Source: TMED14 sp002378565
Lineage (GTDB): Bacteria > Bacteroidota > Bacteroidia > Flavobacteriales > Schleiferiaceae
Assembly (NCBI GenBank): GCA_943846715.1
Contig: OX044356.1
Span: 1,426,001-1,490,000, forward strand
Length of the DNA: 64,000 nt
Direction of reading: 5' to 3'
Translations under genes and position numbers: made by a program
The notes under the pieces: generated by a model
Database searches by the model: none
Told to the model about the DNA's origin: nothing
Seen by the model: the letters and a program-made list of their open reading frames with translations, nothing else
In this document: positions 1 to 7,325 of the stretch, in pieces
Layout of the letters: the number at the start of each line of letters is the position of its first letter
Numbering within the stretch: the first letter of the stretch is position 1

Positions 1-317
1 AGGAAGCGAGCACGAGTGAAGTTGCCGTGGATGAACCCGTTGTCATTGAACGAGACATCATATTATCCGATGTAGAAATGGAACCCAGCAAGGAAGGTCC
101 ACGGTTCTTTTTGATTGTAGGTGCCTTTTCCGAGGTGACTAATGCGCAGCGGCTTGAGGCCAAATTGCTCAACGATGGCTACCCTGCCACATGGATCAAG
201 CCGGCCGTCGGATTGAACAAGGTGGCTATTAGAACCTTTGCCAGTCGAGAAGAAGCCAACAAGGCAAAGGCAGCCCTTAAGCCCTCCTACCCGGCCGTAT
301 GGATTTACAGCGAATGA
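1..317 (+). CDS. SPOR-domain protein, C-terminal part (5' end outside the window)
   Basis: The frame is open from the first bases of the window and no start is needed inside it, so this is the C-terminal ~105 residues of a longer protein. The visible part begins with an acidic linker and then carries a SPOR fold: 'RFFLIVGAFSEVTNAQRLE', an internal 'AKLLNDGYPATWI' and 'VAIRTFASREEANKAKAAL', the two repeats typical of the domain. SPOR domains bind septal peptidoglycan stripped of stem peptides, so an envelope or division-associated protein is likely. The function of the missing N-terminus cannot be judged. Its TGA stop overlaps the ATG of the next gene (ATGA), suggesting co-translation with the thioesterase. 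Confidence 0.8.
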   Translation, partial: EASTSEVAVDEPVVIERDIILSDVEMEPSKEGPRFFLIVGAFSEVTNAQRLEAKLLNDGYPATWIKPAVGLNKVAIRTFASREEANKAKAALKPSYPAVWIYSE

Positions 318-832
318 AAGCAAAGCATCCATCTGATTCGTTGACGATCATGACGGAACTCGTCTTGCCCAACGACACCAACAACCTGAACAACCTCTTT
401 GGCGGGCAGCTGCTCAGCTGGATGGATCGGTGCTCAGCAATAGCCGCGCATCGCCACAGCAAGACCATCGTCGTTACTGCTTCAGTGAACAATGTCTCCT
501 TCAAAAAGTCAATTCCCCAAGGGACAATCTTGACCATGGAAGCAAAGGTTTCAAGGGCATTCACTTCTTCCATGGAAATCTATGTGGACGTCTTCACGGA
601 GTCCGATGATGAGACCCATGAACGCGTCAAATCCAATGAAGCCATGTACACATTTGTTGCCGTGGACAGCAAAGGCAAGAGCTGTCCCGTACCGCCCATC
701 ATTCCCGTGACAGAGGAAGATAAAATTCGTTTTGATGGCGCCCTGCGCCGACGCCAATTGGCCTTGATTTTGTCGGGGAAAATGGAACCCTCAGAAGCCA
801 CTGAACTCAGGGCACTGTTTGTTGAGGATTGA
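314..832 (+). CDS. Acyl-CoA thioesterase, hotdog fold (YciA/BACH type)
   Basis: A 172-residue single-hotdog protein. The N-terminal block 'NNLFGGQLLSWMDRCSAIA' matches the BACH/YciA signature (Asn, FGG, and an Asp on the central helix) used to hydrolyse fatty acyl-CoA thioesters to free acid and CoA in the cytoplasm. The following 'VTASVNNVSFKKSIPQGT' and 'EAMYTFVAVD' segments are the family's beta strands. An in-frame ATG exists five codons upstream (299), but the ATG at 314 overlaps the stop of the SPOR gene as ATGA, the commonest junction in this window, so 314 is preferred. Chain-length specificity cannot be read from the sequence. It converges with the membrane-protein gene that ends at 870. 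Confidence 0.85.
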   Translation: MKAKHPSDSLTIMTELVLPNDTNNLNNLFGGQLLSWMDRCSAIAAHRHSKTIVVTASVNNVSFKKSIPQGTILTMEAKVSRAFTSSMEIYVDVFTESDDETHERVKSNEAMYTFVAVDSKGKSCPVPPIIPVTEEDKIRFDGALRRRQLALILSGKMEPSEATELRALFVED

Positions 833-869
833 GCCCTTCAACCATGCAAGCACCCCATTGAACACACGG

Positions 870-1769
870 TCAAAAGAGCCATTTCAGCAACAGCATTGCA
901 ATCACAATACTGGGCGAAAATGCAGTTTTCATCCATGGCTTGCGGATGTACGATTGCACATTGACCCATTGAGGTGCTAACGCCACGGCTAGCATTCCCA
1001 TCACCATGTGGTGATTTCCAATCCCTGAACAAGCCATCAGCACCATGCCCGTGATGGCCATGATGCTCAGAACCAATCCTCGCCGTTTGGCCCTTTTTGC
1101 AAAGCGCATGGCTGGGGGCAGTTGGATCAAGGCAAAGAAGGCAAGTAATAGAACCAAGCCCGCTTGCGGGCCAGGGACTGACCATGTCCACGCCATGCCT
1201 CGCAGTGGGTCCATCACAAGTGTCCTGCCACTGCACAGGGACCATAGCGTGGCTATCATCCACAAAATCACTGCCATGACAAGCCACGCTACGGCCACTT
1301 GCGCGACCTGTCTGAAGCCTGCTCCTCGCACGGTTAAGGGCGCAAGCAAGGCCAGTGGCAAGAGAATCAATGTGGACGGATCCACCAACACGAACAAGGC
1401 TGACAACATCCCAAGCATGGTGCAGTGGTGCCATGTAAACATGGTGAGCTGGTAGGCGCGGGCCATCCAGAATGTAGCAGCCAGAGCTCCAAGCAAGCTT
1501 GACCAGGTCCAAGCATCTGTAACCAGCATCAGACCCGACAAGGCAAAGAACCAGCCCAATACATGCTGACTTTTCAAGTACCCTGACCGGTAAACCAATG
1601 CGGCATTCGTGACCCAGGCCATGACACCCGTTGACAAGGCCAATGCCACCTTTTCAAGGCCATGCATGCCTGCTGGCAACCACAGCCAAGACAAGACCGC
1701 CACTGCAGCTATCAATAGCAGGCTGGTTGTGCTCTTATCTTGTGCAAATAATACCTGGGCTGTGCGCAT
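870..1769 (-). CDS. Polytopic membrane protein, probable DUF6427 family
   Basis: A protein of 299 residues, almost entirely hydrophobic, with about nine or ten predicted membrane segments separated by short polar turns such as 'RSGYLKSQH' and 'FAKRAKRRG'. There is no recognisable catalytic motif. Length, composition and position beside a ~60-residue one-helix protein and purD match the flavobacterial DUF6427/DUF6341/purD neighbourhood as I remember it, so the family name is an inference from context and overall character. Biochemical function is unknown. A near-match promoter element (TAATTTTA, minus strand, 1789-1796) lies 19 bases upstream of the ATG and overlaps the promoter region of the divergent small gene. 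Confidence 0.7.
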   Translation of the reverse strand: MRTAQVLFAQDKSTTSLLLIAAVAVLSWLWLPAGMHGLEKVALALSTGVMAWVTNAALVYRSGYLKSQHVLGWFFALSGLMLVTDAWTWSSLLGALAATFWMARAYQLTMFTWHHCTMLGMLSALFVLVDPSTLILLPLALLAPLTVRGAGFRQVAQVAVAWLVMAVILWMIATLWSLCSGRTLVMDPLRGMAWTWSVPGPQAGLVLLLAFFALIQLPPAMRFAKRAKRRGLVLSIMAITGMVLMACSGIGNHHMVMGMLAVALAPQWVNVQSYIRKPWMKTAFSPSIVIAMLLLKWLF

Positions 1770-1778
1770 CTTAGGATG

Positions 1779-1786
1779 TAACTTTG
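1779..1786 (+). promoter_or_regulatory. Bacteroidota -7 element TAACTTTG for the small membrane gene
   Basis: Exact TAnnTTTG match, 21 bases upstream of the ATG at 1808. Its last three bases (TTG) could be mistaken for a start codon extending the frame to 1784; they are more likely promoter sequence. The divergent gene has a 7/8 match, TAATTTTA, on the minus strand at 1789-1796. Confidence 0.55.
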
Positions 1787-1807
1787 CGTAAAATTACCAT
1801 TTCAGCT

Positions 1808-1978
1808 ATGTTGACACGCACGATTTTTGAAGGATTAGGAGATTTCATCACATGGGCAATGCAATTGTGGCCATGGATCGGGAACAATGCCAATATCCTT
1901 TTCTCTGTTGTGATCACAGTCGCCTTGATTTACTGGATTCGGCAGATGTTACAGCACCAGGCTGCAGGCGAAAAATAA
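1808..1978 (+). CDS. Small one-helix membrane protein, probable DUF6341 family
   Basis: A 56-residue protein: an amphipathic N-terminus ('TIFEGLGDFITWAMQLWPW'), one membrane segment ('ILFSVVITVALIYWIRQM') and a short polar tail. The pattern of an N-terminal helix, aromatic-rich interface, single span and 'YW.RQ' resembles the short DUF6341 proteins encoded beside DUF6427 in Flavobacteriia; this assignment is from memory of that synteny. The in-frame TTG at 1784 lies inside the exact -7 element, so the ATG at 1808 is taken as the start. The gene ends 7 bases from the convergent purD stop. The role is unknown; physical association with the neighbouring polytopic protein is plausible but not shown. 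Confidence 0.65.
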   Translation: MLTRTIFEGLGDFITWAMQLWPWIGNNANILFSVVITVALIYWIRQMLQHQAAGEK

Positions 1979-1985
1979 CATTTTT

Positions 1986-3263
1986 TCATAGGATGTCTTG
2001 ACCGATGTCCTTGCGATGATTAGCCCCATCAAAGGTGATGGAAGCCACGGCTTGGTATGCCTTGCCAAGGGCGCTAGCCATATCGTCCCCCACACCCGTC
2101 ACGCAAAGCACTCGACCCCCAGCTGTACAAAGCTCCTCATCCTTGAGGGTTGTTCCGGCTTGAAAAACAATGGCGTGCTCACTGGCCTGATCCAAGCCTA
2201 AAATTGGCAAGCCCTTGGGGTAACTGCCCGGGTAGCCTTCTGACACCATCATGACGGTAGCAGCAGACTGCTTGGATTGGCGCGCTACCCTATTGGTCAA
2301 CTTGCCATTACCTGCATCGCGCAAGATGGGCAAGAAGTCCTCGTCCAGCCGGGCCATGACAACCTCTGTCTCAGGATCCCCCATGCGGCAATTGTATTCA
2401 ATGACCATGGCTTCACCTTCCACATCGATCAAGCCAAAGAACAAGAAGCCCTTGTAGGGCAATCCATCCTTTGCCAGCCCTTCAATTGTAGGCTCAATGA
2501 TGCGAGACATGACCTGTTTCTGCATGGCTTCATCAAACAATGGCACAGGGCTCACTGCGCCCATGCCACCCGTGTTTGGTCCCTGGTCGCCTTCGCCAAT
2601 GCGCTTGTAGTCCTTCGCCTCTGGCAGAATAACTGCAGACTTGCCATCGGTGACCGCAAACACTGAAAACTCCATGCCCGCAAGGAATTCTTCCACCACC
2701 ACCCGAGAGGAGGCAGCACCAAATTTTGCATCGCCCAACATGGAACGCATCTCTTGTTGTGCTTCAGCCAATGTGTCAAGAATGACCACGCCTTTACCTG
2801 CTGCCAGGCCGTCTGCTTTGAGCACATAAGGTCCATCAACCGTGGCCAGGTAATCTACTGCAGCCTCCAGCTCGTTGGCATTGAACGTGCGGTAAGCCGC
2901 CGTTGGAATGTTGTGTTGCATCATGAAATATTTCGCAAAATCCTTGGATCCTTCCAACTGTGCTCCCTTAGCAGATGGGCCAATGAACAAGATTGACGCA
3001 AGGTCTTCATCGGCAGCAAATTGATCGCCCAATCCCTTGCATAGTGGCTCCTCTGGGCCCACAATGACCATGTCAATGCGATTGTTCATGCAGAAATCTT
3101 TCATGGCAACAAACTGCCTCCAGTCCACCGACACATTGTTGCCATAGGCCAATGTGCCAGGGTTTCCGGGCGCAATAAACAGTTCGCCCAACTCAGGACT
3201 TTGACTCAAGGACCATGCAATGGCTGACTCGCGACCACCGGATCCAATCAACAGAATATTCAT
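1986..3263 (-). CDS. purD: Phosphoribosylamine-glycine ligase (GAR synthetase)
   Basis: A 425-residue enzyme that ligates glycine to phosphoribosylamine with ATP in the second step of purine synthesis. The ATP-grasp layout is complete. It has the N-terminal 'GSGGRESAIAW' loop, 'VIVGPEEPL', a central 'PYVLKADGLAAGKGVVI' ATP-binding segment, 'NTGGMGAVSP', and 'EYNCRMGDPETEVVMARL' with metal ligands. The usual GGREHA loop reads GGRESA here, a mild deviation. The frame is open 12 codons further upstream, but the protein family begins at 'MNILLIGSGG', so the ATG at 3263 is the start. Five bases before that ATG lies GAATTTTG, a 7/8 match to the -7 consensus, so the message may be leaderless. It is not in an operon with other pur genes here. 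Confidence 0.95.
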   Translation of the reverse strand: MNILLIGSGGRESAIAWSLSQSPELGELFIAPGNPGTLAYGNNVSVDWRQFVAMKDFCMNNRIDMVIVGPEEPLCKGLGDQFAADEDLASILFIGPSAKGAQLEGSKDFAKYFMMQHNIPTAAYRTFNANELEAAVDYLATVDGPYVLKADGLAAGKGVVILDTLAEAQQEMRSMLGDAKFGAASSRVVVEEFLAGMEFSVFAVTDGKSAVILPEAKDYKRIGEGDQGPNTGGMGAVSPVPLFDEAMQKQVMSRIIEPTIEGLAKDGLPYKGFLFFGLIDVEGEAMVIEYNCRMGDPETEVVMARLDEDFLPILRDAGNGKLTNRVARQSKQSAATVMMVSEGYPGSYPKGLPILGLDQASEHAIVFQAGTTLKDEELCTAGGRVLCVTGVGDDMASALGKAYQAVASITFDGANHRKDIGQDIL

Positions 3264-3332
3264 AAGGGCAAAATTCAACATAAAGTGCCATAAAGCCATG
3301 CTTGAATCAGGGTTTCATCATAAATTCAACCC

Positions 3333-3461
3333 ATGAATGCACCACACCCTTTAGATTGGCTGGTCTTGGCCGTTTTTTTGATCTCTTTGGTGACCCTTGT
3401 ACTCAGGGATCTATTGCCTCTATGCCATTCATCCACGCAGAACCCAACCCCAGAAAACTGA
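3333..3461 (+). CDS. 42-residue single-pass membrane peptide
   Basis: A small gene overlapped by a longer frame. It starts at an ATG at 3333 and encodes 42 residues: a short polar start ('MNAPHPLDW'), one strongly hydrophobic span ('LVLAVFLISLVTLVL'), an Arg-Asp stop-transfer pair and a polar tail. The TGA stop at 3459-3461 shares its last base with the ATG of the next gene (TGATG), an arrangement that normally couples translation. The same DNA read in the next gene's frame gives 53 residues of unconvincing sequence, so the real arrangement appears to be this small gene followed by a shorter downstream gene. No homologue is recognised. Composition and coupling make it likelier than chance, but it is unproven. 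Confidence 0.55.
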   Translation: MNAPHPLDWLVLAVFLISLVTLVLRDLLPLCHSSTQNPTPEN

Positions 3462-3955
3462 TGTCACCTGAGGTCATTGAACTCTTAGAAAGCCATTTCC
3501 CAGATCAGGTAGATCAGGGCATTGTAAGAACGGGTTTGGACTACCTTTTTCAAGCGCATGAGATGCTGATAGGTATTCAGTCTGATGATTTTGTTGACCT
3601 GCCACTCATGGAAGGTGGCGGAGAAAGCTGGGCAATACATATCCAACACCCAGCAAGCAAGAACCACCACATCATTGACGGTCATCGAGCGCATCAAATG
3701 GCTTGGGTTCTGAAGGAACTCTGGCAGGATATCCCCCTGGCTATGTCACCCGTTCGGAACATTCGGATGTACTTCCGCATCATCGATCAGCGCATCTACC
3801 AAGGCCTTGCCGCCCGGCATGGTTCCTTGCCTACTGCCACCCAGGGTGATGCCTTCAGTGAGTTCATTGGAGATGTGCTCACTTTAATGACAGGGAAGGC
3901 GGAAGACAACAATTACCGTTTTCGCTGGTGGCATCGGATACACGGCACGCATTGA
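3461..3955 (+). CDS. Uncharacterised protein coupled to the small membrane peptide
   Basis: A 164-residue soluble-looking protein starting 'MSPEVIELLESHFPDQVDQ'. The frame is open back to 3302, but the upstream part lacks protein-like character and overlaps the 42-residue membrane gene whose stop forms TGATG with this ATG, so 3461 is chosen. It has no signal peptide or membrane span. It contains a glycine-rich turn ('LMEGGGESW'), a His-rich stretch ('NHHIIDGHRAHQ') and an aromatic, basic C-terminus ('YRFRWWHRIHGTH'). I do not recognise the family. The neighbouring single-pass peptide suggests a membrane-associated pair, but that is inference. Confidence 0.6.
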   Translation: MSPEVIELLESHFPDQVDQGIVRTGLDYLFQAHEMLIGIQSDDFVDLPLMEGGGESWAIHIQHPASKNHHIIDGHRAHQMAWVLKELWQDIPLAMSPVRNIRMYFRIIDQRIYQGLAARHGSLPTATQGDAFSEFIGDVLTLMTGKAEDNNYRFRWWHRIHGTH

Positions 3956-4064
3956 AACCCTCATTGCAGGATTTTCCAGCGTTTTCATAGGCTTCTGGCG
4001 GTCAGCCGCTATCAGAATTTTTCTTACATTATAGGCAATCTACTTATTGTGACCAGAACAAGCC

Positions 4065-4448
4065 ATGCATTGGAACGAAAATGAAATCACCCTTCTCTAC
4101 GATTGCGATCAACTTCGCGACAGAAAAACTTTGACTTATGCCGCCAGCATGGGCTTCAAGGTAAATAAACAAGACTTGAGAAATGGCCTAGTATCCGCCT
4201 CGGTTTTCCAAATGATGTTGGACAATTTACAAATTCATCCCAAGCACTTGATTAACCGAGCAGACCCCTATTATCAATCCTCGCTGAAGGGCAAAAGTGA
4301 TCAACCTTATTTTTGGTGGAATGCCATCAAGCGCATGCCCCATTTGCTGATTGCTCCCATCGCACACCACAAAGGCTCAACAGTGATTTGCCTCAGCCCC
4401 ACCGATGTGCTCAAAGTACGAATGGCAGGCAATCGCGTGACTACCTGA
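4065..4448 (+). CDS. ArsC/Spx-like thioredoxin-fold protein
   Basis: A 127-residue protein resembling the arsenate reductase/Spx family. An N-terminal beta strand leads to 'YDCDQLRDRKTLTYA' at about residues 12-26, the position of the ArsC active-site loop. It is followed by the family pattern of a helix ('SVFQMMLDNLQIHPKHLINR'), 'DPYY' and a C-terminal 'LLIAPIAHHKGSTVICLSPTDVLK' resembling the ArsC/Spx 'RPI' region. One Cys sits in the loop (C14), but the normal C-x-x-C or C-x5-R context is not obvious, so a reductase activity is uncertain and a regulatory or glutaredoxin-like role is equally possible. Similar proteins without a clear catalytic Cys occur in Bacteroidota. The gene stands alone between an unknown gene and tRNA-Ala. 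Confidence 0.6.
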   Translation: MHWNENEITLLYDCDQLRDRKTLTYAASMGFKVNKQDLRNGLVSASVFQMMLDNLQIHPKHLINRADPYYQSSLKGKSDQPYFWWNAIKRMPHLLIAPIAHHKGSTVICLSPTDVLKVRMAGNRVTT

Positions 4449-4526
4449 GCCTGATTGATGGCACAGGAAGCTGACCTGACGACCGTCTAGTGAAAGCCTT
4501 TTCAATTGTATATTCGCCATCCTTAA

Positions 4527-4600
<74 letters not shown>

Positions 4601-4611
4601 CTTACGGATCT

Positions 4612-4645
4612 AAAAGTCCTTCTGCCTCAGCAGTGGGGCTTTTTT
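4612..4645 (+). terminator. Intrinsic terminator downstream of tRNA-Ala
   Basis: Imperfect hairpin: AAAAG and CTTTT form the base, TCC pairs with GGG/TGG, and CTG pairs with CAG near the loop. It is followed by a run of six T. It lies about 12 nt after the tRNA. Confidence 0.6.
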
Positions 4646-4677
4646 GTTGCGCAAAACGCATGCTCGTTTGAATGTGT

Positions 4678-4757
4678 GTTGAGGGGGGCAGTGCGCTATA
4701 GGTCTCCAAAAGAAGACCCCTCTCATTGTTAAGTGGGTCATTTCGTGCCCCCTCAAC
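4678..4757. other. Structured intergenic inverted repeat of unknown role
   Basis: The outer arms GTTGAGGGGGGCA (4678-4690) and TGCCCCCTCAAC (4746-4757) pair over 12 bp with one bulged G. The enclosed ~55 nt can form GGTCT/AGACC (4701-4705 with 4714-4718) or, exclusively of it, GACCC/GGGTC (4715-4719 with 4735-4739). There is no T tract. It lies between the tRNA terminator and the repeat array before the porin gene, and no open frame of note lies inside it. Confidence 0.35.
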
Positions 4758-4767
4758 TCAGCGCTAT

Positions 4768-4811
4768 TTAATGTTGAATTAACGTAATCTTAACGTTTAC
4801 TTAACCTAGAT
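4768..4811 (+). promoter_or_regulatory. Four 11-bp direct repeats (Pho-box-like) and porin promoter
   Basis: TTAATG at 4768 is followed by TTAAC at 4779, 4790 and 4801, four hexamer-like units at exactly 11-bp spacing, so all lie on one face of the helix. Direct repeats with an 11-bp period are the hallmark of PhoB/PhoP-type response-regulator sites. The array ends 17-22 bp upstream of TTCCTTTG (4828-4835), a 7/8 match to the -7 element, and so occupies the -33 position of the promoter of an OprO/P-type porin whose ATG is at 4856. The repeats are seen directly; the regulator identity is inferred. Confidence 0.55.
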
Positions 4812-4855
4812 GTCTGAAGAATGCTTGTTCCTTTGTCAGAATTATTGATAGACAT

Positions 4856-6094
4856 ATGATGATGAAAAAATTACAGGGTTTCTTTTTTGTGGCTTTCCTC
4901 TTTGCTGCTGATGTGGCTATGGGGCAACAGGTTGTAGAAAGTTCATTTGGAAAAGGGGTGTATGTGGTCGCCAGCGACTCTAGCTTCTCCATGAAGTTTA
5001 ATGCGAGAGTACAAAGCTTATTAATGTTTGAGGCTCCATCGGACAACATCAGTATGGATGGCATGACCTCCAACTGGCTGATTCGTCGTTCTAGACTGAA
5101 GTTTTCAGGTTTTGCCTATTCACCTAAGCTGAAGTATAAGATTGAGCTGGGACTTTCAAATAGAGATCATGGTGGCGAAAACATCCACACCAATAACACT
5201 TCTAATCTGATTTTAGATGCGTTCGTGAGTTGGAATTTTTATAAAAACATGGAGGTTTGGATAGGCCAAACAAAACTCCCAGGTAATCGCGAGCGTGTGA
5301 TCTCTTCACAGAAACTTCAATTTGTAGACCGTAGTCTCGTAAACTCAAGATTTAACATAGACCGAGACATGGGGGTTCAGTTCCGGAATAAAGTCAACTT
5401 CGGCGCTGTAGCAACCCGACAAGCGCTCGCTATCTCACAAGGAGAGGGGCGCAACAGAACAAATAAAAATGATCCCAATCCTTTAAATGGGTTTGAATAT
5501 ACAGGCCGCCTTGAGATTTTGCCACTGGGCGAGTTCACGGGGAAAGGTGATTATTTCAGTTCTGACTTAAAGCGAGAAGAGACACCTAAAGTTTCATTTG
5601 GAGTCACCTATGACATCAATAAAAATGCAGCCAGAGTTGGAGGGAACCTTGGAAGCTACATTGAGGATGCAAATGATGAGGTGATTGATTCTGTGCTGAC
5701 AGACCTGAACACAGTACTTGCGGATGTGTTGTTTAAGTACAAAGGATTTTCATTGCTCGCTGAGTATGCAAACAAGTCCATGACGGAAGGCAGAATAGAG
5801 GGTGCTGGTGGCTCAATCATCAACAATTACTACACGGGTACTGGCATAAATGTGCAGGCAGGATACCTCCTTAAGAACAATCTTGAACCTTCCATTCGTT
5901 TGACAAAAATTACGCCAGAGCTAGAATCAGGGCGAGACCTACAAGAAATGATCACGTTCGGATTGTCTAAGTACATCAAAGGGCATAGCCTTAAAGTCCA
6001 AACGGATTTCAGCTTCCTCACAGAAACGAACCAGGTGAGTCTCACAGAAGACAAAACGATGATGTTCCGCTTCCAAGTTGAAATGGGATTCTAA
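4856..6094 (+). CDS. OprO/OprP-type (phosphate-selective) outer-membrane porin
   Basis: A 412-residue exported beta-barrel. It begins with three Met codons and a signal peptide ('KKLQGFFFVAFLFAADVAMGQ', cleavage near residue 23). The mature protein alternates aromatic and polar strands and keeps the OprO/P pattern: 'FNARVQSLLMFE', 'WLIRRSRLKFSGFAYSPKL' with the basic strand, 'DAFVSWNFYKNMEVWIGQTK', and a C-terminal strand ending in Phe ('FRFQVEMGF'), the outer-membrane insertion signature. Family members pass phosphate or other anions, but selectivity cannot be read here. The upstream 11-bp repeat array argues for phosphate control, whereas the downstream carbonic anhydrase and SulP genes would fit a bicarbonate role. 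Base composition is clearly more AT-rich than the flanking genes. Confidence 0.8.
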   Translation: MMMKKLQGFFFVAFLFAADVAMGQQVVESSFGKGVYVVASDSSFSMKFNARVQSLLMFEAPSDNISMDGMTSNWLIRRSRLKFSGFAYSPKLKYKIELGLSNRDHGGENIHTNNTSNLILDAFVSWNFYKNMEVWIGQTKLPGNRERVISSQKLQFVDRSLVNSRFNIDRDMGVQFRNKVNFGAVATRQALAISQGEGRNRTNKNDPNPLNGFEYTGRLEILPLGEFTGKGDYFSSDLKREETPKVSFGVTYDINKNAARVGGNLGSYIEDANDEVIDSVLTDLNTVLADVLFKYKGFSLLAEYANKSMTEGRIEGAGGSIINNYYTGTGINVQAGYLLKNNLEPSIRLTKITPELESGRDLQEMITFGLSKYIKGHSLKVQTDFSFLTETNQVSLTEDKTMMFRFQVEMGF

Positions 6095-6230
6095 GACACT
6101 AAAAACAAATCAACCCATCTTCAAGTTTCACCTTCTTTGCGTTTTTCAAACTGATCATTGAGAGCCTCTTTCAAGCAAACTCTTCAAAGCCTCCTCAAAA
6201 TGTCTCGACTTCCCGCCTCTCTGCTCCACC

Positions 6231-6268
6231 AAAACAAACCCACTCAATGAGTGAGGTTGTTTTTTTTC
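6231..6268 (+). terminator. Intrinsic terminator after the porin gene
   Basis: The stem CACTC/GAGTG is extended by CC/GG, AA/TT and AAAAC/GTTTT with single-base bulges, and followed by eight T. It sits about 135 nt downstream of the porin stop. The intervening sequence shows no convincing gene. Confidence 0.6.
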
Positions 6269-6317
6269 TAAAAGTTGACGCGTGAGAAAAATCCAAAAGT
6301 TGGATGGGTAATCTGCT

Positions 6318-6345
6318 AGCAGCCTTGATTTCAATCAAGGCTGCT
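6318..6345. repeat. Perfect 12-bp hairpin without a T tract
   Basis: The arms AGCAGCCTTGAT (6318-6329) and ATCAAGGCTGCT (6334-6345) are exact inverse complements around a TTCA loop. There is no T run on either side, so it is not a standard terminator. It lies alone in the 555-bp gap between the porin and carbonic anhydrase genes. Confidence 0.5.
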
Positions 6346-6648
6346 ATTGCATTAAACAAAACGGTTTTTCTATGCATAACACGCAGCAGCCATTCTACTT
6401 ATTCTTTTTATAATTCAAGGTTAAAAATATAATTTTCTAAAAAAATTGAAAGTGAAACCTCACGGTCTACTAACCAAAACCCAAAGACACAAAGACTTTT
6501 AGTTTTTAATTTTAATCCTATACCAACTTGATTAAATCCTTTGAGTAGTTAGAGAGTGTAGCGAGTATATTTATCTCTTGACATGCATTAAATCCCCTTT
6601 GAAATGTTAAACAAAAGCAACGCATACGGAAAGAATTTATAATAAAAA
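6346..6648 (+). promoter_or_regulatory. AT-rich intergenic region with candidate promoter for carbonic anhydrase
   Basis: About 300 bp of very AT-rich sequence with no supported gene. The best promoter candidate is TTTG at 6540-6543, a 22-bp spacer, and TATATTTA at 6566-6573 (7/8 match to TAnnTTTG). That would give a leader of about 75 nt. No operator-like palindrome was recognised. Confidence 0.3.
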
Positions 6649-7278
6649 ATGAAAACACATACAAAAGAAACTCAAGCAACAATGACCCCAGACAAGTCAT
6701 TGAACTATTTAAAAGAAGGGAATATTAGATTTCTAAATAATATAAAGGCTAATAGAGATTTACTGGGGCAGGTTAACCACACAAGTAACGGTCAATTCCC
6801 CTTTGCAACAATACTGAGTTGTATTGATTCAAGGGTGTCTGCTGAGTTGGTATTTGATCAAGGTTTAGGTGATATTTTCAGTGTGCGTATTGCAGGAAAC
6901 TTTGTAAATGAAGATATTTTAGGAAGCATGGAGTTTGCTTGCAAACTAGCAGGAACTAAACTAATTGTCGTTTTAGGACATACAAGCTGTGGCGCTATAA
7001 AAGGGGCTTGCGATGATGTCAAATTAGGCAATCTGACTAACATGTTGGCTAACATAAAGCCAGCTGTTGCAGCTGTTCGGGAACCAAAAGATACCAATTA
7101 TCGCAATTCTAGAAATATTGAATTTGTAGATAATGTAGCCACGAAAAACGTGCAGCTCACGATAGCAAGAATCATGGACGAGAGCCCGGTACTTGCGGAA
7201 ATGCAAAACAATGGTGAGATAAAAATTATTGGCGCTATTTATGATATAAATACTGGGGCAGCTAAATTTTTAGACTAA
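6649..7278 (+). CDS. Beta-class carbonic anhydrase
   Basis: A 209-residue enzyme interconverting CO2 and bicarbonate. All beta-class active-site residues are visible: C58-x-D60-x-R62 in 'LSCIDSR', and H111 and C114 in 'GHTSCGAI'. C58, H111 and C114 bind zinc, while D60 and R62 form the catalytic dyad. The 'VRIAGN' segment following the first ligand loop is also typical. No signal peptide is present; the first eleven residues before M12 may be a non-conserved extension, so translation could instead begin at M12. The SulP transporter begins 47 bp downstream, a pairing known from bicarbonate-uptake loci. The gene shares the AT-rich composition of its two neighbours. Confidence 0.92.
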   Translation: MKTHTKETQATMTPDKSLNYLKEGNIRFLNNIKANRDLLGQVNHTSNGQFPFATILSCIDSRVSAELVFDQGLGDIFSVRIAGNFVNEDILGSMEFACKLAGTKLIVVLGHTSCGAIKGACDDVKLGNLTNMLANIKPAVAAVREPKDTNYRNSRNIEFVDNVATKNVQLTIARIMDESPVLAEMQNNGEIKIIGAIYDINTGAAKFLD

Positions 7279-7325
7279 CTATTTAGCCTTACTAATACTT
7301 CAAACTGACTCAGAAAACAGACTAC

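Noticed and set aside
838..1512. 224-codon minus-strand frame inside the polytopic membrane gene
   Set aside because: It is a shifted frame of the DUF6427-like gene; its translation is His/Gly-rich and has no membrane or domain pattern.
3302..3460. N-terminal extension of the unknown protein to 3302
   Set aside because: The 53 extra residues are not protein-like and overlap the better-supported 42-residue membrane peptide; the TGATG junction favours the start at 3461.
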